From: Collinsella sp.
GTDB lineage: Bacteria; Actinomycetota; Coriobacteriia; Coriobacteriales; Coriobacteriaceae
NCBI GenBank assembly: GCA_019424905.1
Contig: JAHYYP010000022.1
Span: 1 to 9,630, forward strand
Length of the DNA: 9,630 nt
Reading direction: 5' to 3'
The position numbers and the translations under genes were made by a program. Shown here one piece after another: positions 5,548-9,630 of this stretch (positions within the stretch are counted from its first letter, which is position 1; each line of letters starts with the position of its first letter). The notes under the pieces are model-generated. The model ran no database searches. It saw nothing but the letters and a program-made list of their open reading frames with translations, and had not been told where the DNA came from.

Positions 5548-6168
5548 TTATTCCGAGGCGTCCTCTGGTGCGGGATGTCGCTCCAGATAATCGCCCAGCA
5601 TCTTAAAGTCTTCCTCCAGCAGCTCCTGCCACGCCGGATTGCGTAGCGCTGCTGCCGGATGAAAAGTGGGCATTACTACAAAATGCCCCATCTGGTGGAA
5701 CCTGCCGCGCAGCTTAGTAATGCCAATCTCGGTCTTAAGCACAAAGTGCGTCGCGGGGTTGCCGAGCGTCACGATAATATCAGGCCAGATGCTTCGAATC
5801 TGCTCACGCAAAAACGGCGAGCAAGCCAGCACTTCCTCGGGACGCGGATTGCGGTTTCCCGGCGGGCGGCACTTAAGCACGTTGGCAATGTAGACGTCTT
5901 CGCGTTTGAGCCCCGCCAGCGACAAAATGCCGTTGAGGTCCTCGCCTGCCGCCCCCACAAAGGGCTCGCCCTGCAAATCCTCATTGCGGCCCGGCGCCTC
6001 ACCAATAAACATCACGCGAGCGCGGGGGTTTCCCACGCCAAACACGATATTGTGACGCGACTGGTAGAGCTGGCAGAGGTGACAATCGCCCAGAACGGCC
6101 TCAATTTCCTCGAGTGCGACCTCACGTGGTGCCTGATGGGTATGGCCGGGGATGTGCATGACGCCCAT
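5548..6168 (-). CDS. Family 4 (iron-sulfur) uracil-DNA glycosylase
   Basis: A 206-residue enzyme of the UDG family 4 (UDGa) type, which excises uracil arising in DNA from cytosine deamination or dUTP incorporation and so starts base excision repair. Four cysteines with family spacing, C29, C32, C100 and C116, should bind a 4Fe-4S cluster. Active-site motif I is GEAPG at 56-60, followed by the conserved GEPFVG at 67-72; the second catalytic motif is FHPAAALR at 169-176. RPPGNRNPRPEE (101-112) is also typical. The ATG at 6168 has an AGGAG 5 bases upstream that overlaps the alr stop region; a second ATG three codons later is a less supported start. It sits between alr and tsaE in the same operon with gaps of 8 and 12 bases, though it has no obvious functional tie to either. 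Confidence 0.93.
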   Translation of the reverse strand: MGVMHIPGHTHQAPREVALEEIEAVLGDCHLCQLYQSRHNIVFGVGNPRARVMFIGEAPGRNEDLQGEPFVGAAGEDLNGILSLAGLKREDVYIANVLKCRPPGNRNPRPEEVLACSPFLREQIRSIWPDIIVTLGNPATHFVLKTEIGITKLRGRFHQMGHFVVMPTFHPAAALRNPAWQELLEEDFKMLGDYLERHPAPEDASE

Positions 6169-6176
6169 AGCGGCTC

Positions 6177-7322
6177 CTACACGTAGACCTTGTCGAGACG
6201 CATGCCAAAGCCGCAGGCGACCTCGTAGTTAATCGTTCCGCGCAGTCGGGCCATCTCGTCCATAGTGATCTCGGCATCGCCATCGCGGCCGACAATGATC
6301 ATCTCGTCACCATACTCGGCCTCGGGAATCTCGTGTGCCGGGTTGGACTGAATGGCAACCATAAACTGGTCCATGCAGATATTGCCAACCTGATGCACGC
6401 GCTCGCCGCGATACAGCACATCCATACGATTGGAAAGCGTACGCGATAGGCCATCGGCATAACCGATCGGCAGCGTGCAGATCTGAACGCGCGTACGCGG
6501 TACGCGGTAGGTAAAACCGTAGCCCACGCCCTCACCCATCGCAGGGTGTGCCACGCGCGTCACACGCGCATGGACGCTCATAACGGGATCAAGCTGCATC
6601 ACGCGGCCACTCAGCTCGCACGGCTGCATGCCATACAAGCCAACGCCGGCGCGGATCATATCAAAATGCATCGAGGGGTCGAGCATCGAGGACGGCGTGT
6701 TGGCGCAGTGCACGATACCGCACTCAAAACCCGCATCCTTAATGGCCTGAACGGCCTCGGTAAAGCGCTGACACTGCAGCTTGTAGTCCCAGCCCGAAGG
6801 TTCATCGGCCGTGGCGAAGTGCGTAAATACGCCGTCGCACTGAATACCGCGATGGAAATTTATACCGCGGACAAAGTCGAGCACCTGCGTGTAGTGAACG
6901 CCGATACGATTCATGCCCGTCTCGATGGCGAGATGATACTTGCCCACTTTGCCCGCCGCGACGGCACATTCGCCATACGCAAGAGCAAAGTCAGACGTAT
7001 AGACCGAGGGCATGATATCAAACTCGAGCAACGTCGGAATGGCCTCGATAGGCGGCTCGCTTAGGATGAGGATGGGTTTCGTAATCCCGCCCTGTCGGAG
7101 CTCAACGCCCTCGTTAACCGTCGCCACGGCAAACATGTCGGCACCGGCCGAATACATGATCTTGGCGCACTCAACAGCTCCATGACCATAAGCATCGGCT
7201 TTGACCACGCAGCACAGGCGCTGACGTGGATTCAGCAAGTTCTTATAGGCCCTCGTGTTGCGACGGAGCGCCCCGCGGTCGATCTCGACCCAGGACCAGC
7301 GCGTCAAATCGGCTTTATTCAT
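6177..7322 (-). CDS. alr: Alanine racemase
   Basis: A 381-residue PLP-dependent alanine racemase that interconverts L- and D-alanine to supply peptidoglycan synthesis in the cytoplasm. The PLP lysine is K41 in VVKADAYGHG (39-48). Conserved ETGMNRIGV is at 134-142, the second catalytic base is Y268 in GVGYGFTY (265-272), and LPIGYADGLSR (284-294), NICMDQ (314-319) and GTINYEV (362-368) are standard C-terminal motifs. The length matches the family. ATG 7322 follows the nnrE-nnrD stop by 2 bases and has only a weak ribosome binding site, so it is probably translated by coupling to the upstream gene. Nothing suggests an inducible or horizontally acquired copy; this looks like the housekeeping racemase. 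Confidence 0.96.
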   Translation of the reverse strand: MNKADLTRWSWVEIDRGALRRNTRAYKNLLNPRQRLCCVVKADAYGHGAVECAKIMYSAGADMFAVATVNEGVELRQGGITKPILILSEPPIEAIPTLLEFDIMPSVYTSDFALAYGECAVAAGKVGKYHLAIETGMNRIGVHYTQVLDFVRGINFHRGIQCDGVFTHFATADEPSGWDYKLQCQRFTEAVQAIKDAGFECGIVHCANTPSSMLDPSMHFDMIRAGVGLYGMQPCELSGRVMQLDPVMSVHARVTRVAHPAMGEGVGYGFTYRVPRTRVQICTLPIGYADGLSRTLSNRMDVLYRGERVHQVGNICMDQFMVAIQSNPAHEIPEAEYGDEMIIVGRDGDAEITMDEMARLRGTINYEVACGFGMRLDKVYV

Positions 7323-7324
7323 GA

Positions 7325-8941
7325 TTAGTCATCCGACCCTTCGTCCATGATTCCCAGATCTTCGAGCGCATCCTTTGCCGCCAGTTCCATGGCAGGACCG
7401 ATCAAGTCGATAAGATCGGTCGCGATGACGCTCTTCTCACCATACTCCGTCGCCGCGGCAAAACCGGCGTAGCTGTGAAGTGCGACGGCGTACGAATACA
7501 GCAACTCCCAACGATCCATCTCGTCGCGCATGGTGGCAAGCGTGCCGGCCAAAATACCCGCGAGAACATCACCCGAACCGGCAGTTGCCAGAGAAGCCGG
7601 ACCCGAGAGCGGCAGCAGCACACGCTCAACGCCACAGATAGCCGTCGTCGGCCCCTTGGCAATGACCACCAGATTGTCGGAGCCTGCAGCCCAGACAACC
7701 TTCTGCGCGGCCGCAATCGCGGTACCAAGGTCGTTCACCTCGTCACCGGCAACCAGACGCGAAAGCTCACGATAGTGCGGCGTCATAACCAACGGCTGCT
7801 CGCGACGATACATCTCGGGATTACTATCAATACCGTCAATGGCAATCTTAGCAAGGCAGTTGAGTGCATCGGCGTCCAAAATAAGCGGTACATCAAGCTC
7901 GAGCAAGCCCGAAACCACCTGCATAGCGCCGGCAGATGTCGTCATGCCGGGACCGCACAGTACACAGCTGTACTTCTTTGCAATCTCGCACACAGTCATG
8001 CGCGCAGCGGCGCCAAAGGAGCCGCGGGAATCAGACGGAATAGCAAAGACGGGAATCGAAGGAAGTGCCATGCGAATAAGATTGGCGCAGGCGTCAGGAG
8101 CCGCGACTGCCACGTAACCAGCACCCGCGCGAGCTGCAGATTTGGCCGCCATAATGGCAGCACCAGGATATTGCGCAGATCCGGCGACAATAAGCACAGA
8201 GCCACGGGAATACTTATCGATATTCGTAGGTAATGGAGCAAAGTAATCAACTAAGTCACCGGGCTCGACAATCTCGGCGGCGTGGTCGACATCATCGATG
8301 ACCTCGTCAAGACGGTCGTAAAGATTGCCGCAGATCAAATCGCCAGCATACTCAGGGCCATCAGCGCTATACAGACCAATCTTGGGCGCAATCATCGTCA
8401 CCGTATGCTCGGCACGAATGCAGTCGTCATCAACAACGCCCGTCTCGGCATTCAGGCCCGAGGGGACATCAATGGATACGACACAATCGGCGCATTCATT
8501 GACCGTAGGAATCCAGATGGAGAACGGCGCACGCAGATTCCCGTGGAAACCGGTACCAAAAATGGCATCGACAACAACATCGGCCTTATCGATCAAAACC
8601 TCGAGTTCGTCACGCGAGGGGCCGACGCAAACGTGCACATCGCGGCCGGCAGTACGACGAGCAACATGACGTGCCAGAGCAGCAGGAATCTCATCCGGCT
8701 CAACAGGAGAAACGATATCCACGTCCACACCCTTATGGCTCAGGATATCGGCGGCAACCCAACCGTCGCCGCCATTATTACCAAAACCGACCAGAACGAG
8801 AACCCGATCGGGATTGAGCTTCAAGACCTCGTTGGCGGCAAACTCACCCGCCAGCTCCATAAGCTCGGCCTTCGAAGTCCCTTCGCGTTCGATGATATCC
8901 TCGAGACGAACGACTTCTTCGGTACTCAAAACCGGTTTCAT
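7325..8941 (-). CDS. nnrD: Bifunctional NAD(P)HX epimerase / ADP-dependent NAD(P)HX dehydratase
   Basis: A 538-residue fusion that repairs NAD(P)HX, the hydrated, inactive form of NAD(P)H. The N-terminal epimerase domain (about 1-225, NnrE/YjeF-N) interconverts the R and S hydrates and shows GNNGGDG at 54-60, DAIFGTG at 125-131 and SIDVPSGLNAETG at 156-168. The C-terminal dehydratase domain (about 226-525, NnrD, ribokinase-like) restores the S form using ADP and shows KYSRGSVLIVAGS at 243-255, LDADAL at 355-360, TPHYREL at 387-393 and the nucleotide-site loop TAGSGDVLAG at 453-462 with catalytic D458. The architecture equals E. coli YjeF/Nnr and all motifs are intact. The ATG at 8941 directly abuts the acpS stop codon (TAGATG) and has AGGAG 5 bases upstream, inside acpS, indicating translational coupling. 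Confidence 0.95.
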   Translation of the reverse strand: MKPVLSTEEVVRLEDIIEREGTSKAELMELAGEFAANEVLKLNPDRVLVLVGFGNNGGDGWVAADILSHKGVDVDIVSPVEPDEIPAALARHVARRTAGRDVHVCVGPSRDELEVLIDKADVVVDAIFGTGFHGNLRAPFSIWIPTVNECADCVVSIDVPSGLNAETGVVDDDCIRAEHTVTMIAPKIGLYSADGPEYAGDLICGNLYDRLDEVIDDVDHAAEIVEPGDLVDYFAPLPTNIDKYSRGSVLIVAGSAQYPGAAIMAAKSAARAGAGYVAVAAPDACANLIRMALPSIPVFAIPSDSRGSFGAAARMTVCEIAKKYSCVLCGPGMTTSAGAMQVVSGLLELDVPLILDADALNCLAKIAIDGIDSNPEMYRREQPLVMTPHYRELSRLVAGDEVNDLGTAIAAAQKVVWAAGSDNLVVIAKGPTTAICGVERVLLPLSGPASLATAGSGDVLAGILAGTLATMRDEMDRWELLYSYAVALHSYAGFAAATEYGEKSVIATDLIDLIGPAMELAAKDALEDLGIMDEGSDD

Positions 8942-9481
8942 CTATGCTCCTAGCGTATCTTGCGAAGCATCGCCCAGGTGCTCCGTCAATGCTGAATTCT
9001 GCAGCTGCTCAAGCTCATCTAAAACAGAGCGAGCCTCTTTAAATGTCTGCGCAACGCGTTCCTTGGTGCTCACCTTTTCTTCCTTAGGCTTAGGTCGAGC
9101 ATCTTCGGTAATCGCGATGGCATTCGCAACGGCTAAGTCTCCTGTAAGCGTAATGGAAAGAGCGACCTCAATAACACCCAGCTCTTGAGCGATCTCGAGT
9201 GCACGGCCCGAAAGCAGCGCCTTCGGTTTGCCGAGTTTATCACGCGTTACCGAAACATCCTTGCGACCCACGCCTTGACTAAAACCCGTGCCAAGAGCTT
9301 TAAGCACCGCCTCGCGCGAAGCAAAGCGGCTCGCATAGTGAGCAGCGGGACGCGATGATGCATCACAATACGCACGCTCTTCTTCGGTAAACACACGCCG
9401 AGCAAACGACGGCGTCTTTTCAAGAATTGATTTCATACGGGAAATCTCGACGATATCAACGCCGATACCAGCTTCAGCCAT
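8942..9481 (-). CDS. acpS: Holo-[acyl-carrier-protein] synthase with C-terminal extension
   Basis: A 179-residue AcpS-type phosphopantetheinyl transferase, which moves 4'-phosphopantetheine from CoA to the serine of acyl carrier protein to activate fatty acid synthesis. GIGVDIVEISR at residues 5-15 carries magnesium ligand D9, and SRFASREAVLKALGTG at 51-66 carries E57. The family's usual FAxKEA lysine is arginine here (R56), and the later S-x-[ST]-H motif reads SITL (109-112), with leucine where histidine is common. The usual domain of about 120-126 residues ends near TED (125-127); an extra 50 or so Lys/Glu-rich, probably helical residues follow and are of unknown role. GGAGGTG just before ATG 9481 decides the start over an in-frame ATG at 9493, which would lie within the site. 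It is the first gene of the operon. Confidence 0.92.
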   Translation of the reverse strand: MAEAGIGVDIVEISRMKSILEKTPSFARRVFTEEERAYCDASSRPAAHYASRFASREAVLKALGTGFSQGVGRKDVSVTRDKLGKPKALLSGRALEIAQELGVIEVALSITLTGDLAVANAIAITEDARPKPKEEKVSTKERVAQTFKEARSVLDELEQLQNSALTEHLGDASQDTLGA

Positions 9482-9484
9482 GTT

Positions 9485-9491
9485 CACCTCC
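9485..9491 (-). promoter_or_regulatory. Ribosome binding site of acpS
   Basis: GGAGGTG on the minus strand ends 3 bases before ATG 9481, and its GGAGG core is at the usual distance. Because it overlaps the upstream ATG at 9493-9491, it rules that longer start out. Confidence 0.8.
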
Positions 9492-9510
9492 ATATCGCAC
9501 AGACTAAGTT

Positions 9511-9540
9511 ATTGTAGCCCGTTCACAGAAGATGCGACAA
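9511..9540 (-). promoter_or_regulatory. Promoter of the acpS-tsaD operon
   Basis: On the minus strand TACAAT (9516-9511) is a strong -10; TTGTCG (9540-9535) is a moderate -35 with an 18-base spacer. Transcription would start near 9504, leaving a short leader of about 23 bases before the acpS ATG, with no room for a leader structure. It lies directly after the terminator of the upstream unit, as expected for the head of an operon. Confidence 0.6.
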
Positions 9541-9591
9541 ACGAGGGTTATAAAACACAGCTACTATGTGAGACAAAAGCCCGCAAACGCG

Positions 9592-9620
9592 AAAAAGGGG
9601 GAGGCCGCGAGGCCTCCCCC
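9592..9620 (-). terminator. Terminator of an upstream minus-strand gene outside the window
   Basis: A perfect 10-bp GC-rich stem (9611-9620 with 9597-9606) closed by a 4-base loop is followed on the minus strand by five T residues (9596-9592). The gene it ends lies beyond 9630. On the plus strand only TTCTC follows, so it is directional. Confidence 0.88.
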
Positions 9621-9630
9621 TTCTCAGTTC

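Noticed and set aside
7475..8233. Plus-strand open frames opposite nnrE-nnrD and alr
   Set aside because: They are shadow frames of well-supported genes, with no ribosome binding site context or recognisable motif.

Overview
The window looks like chromosomal DNA of a GC-rich actinobacterium, most likely a gut member of the Coriobacteriia such as Collinsella. That assignment is an inference from three things: a TsaB-RimI-TsaD triple fusion, the GC-rich but AT-punctuated intergenic regions, and the grouping of acpS, the NAD(P)HX repair gene, alr and the tsa genes. It rests on recall of gene order and protein style, not on a search. I see no phage, insertion sequence, CRISPR array, rRNA or tRNA.

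Every credible gene lies on the minus strand, so the window reads right to left. Right edge (9630-9482): a strong terminator for an off-window upstream gene, then a promoter and ribosome binding site. Operon (9481-2658): acpS, a fused nnrE-nnrD, alr, a family 4 uracil-DNA glycosylase, tsaE, and a tsaB-rimI-tsaD fusion. Junctions are 0, 2, 8 and 12 bases, with a 14-base overlap at the last one. Region 2657-2128 (530 bases, no ordinary gene): a large inverted repeat with a nested hairpin that probably ends the operon, an AT-rich stretch, a good promoter with a palindrome between its -35 and -10, and a roughly 200-base leader. That leader holds a candidate 14-codon peptide, competing hairpins and an intrinsic terminator just before cstA. 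cstA (2127-238) is followed by a clean terminator, and the first codons of another gene may run off the left edge.

The operon is housekeeping. AcpS activates acyl carrier protein, NnrE/NnrD repairs damaged NAD(P)H, Alr makes D-alanine for peptidoglycan, UDG removes uracil from DNA, and TsaE plus the fusion supply the transferase machinery that puts t6A on tRNA; RimI acetylates ribosomal protein S18. cstA is a separate unit for a carbon-starvation/peptide or pyruvate transporter.

The most interesting unexplained element is the cstA leader. A short ORF ending in Ile/Val codons, several mutually exclusive pairings and a 13-bp terminator hairpin ahead of the ribosome binding site look like translation-coupled attenuation.
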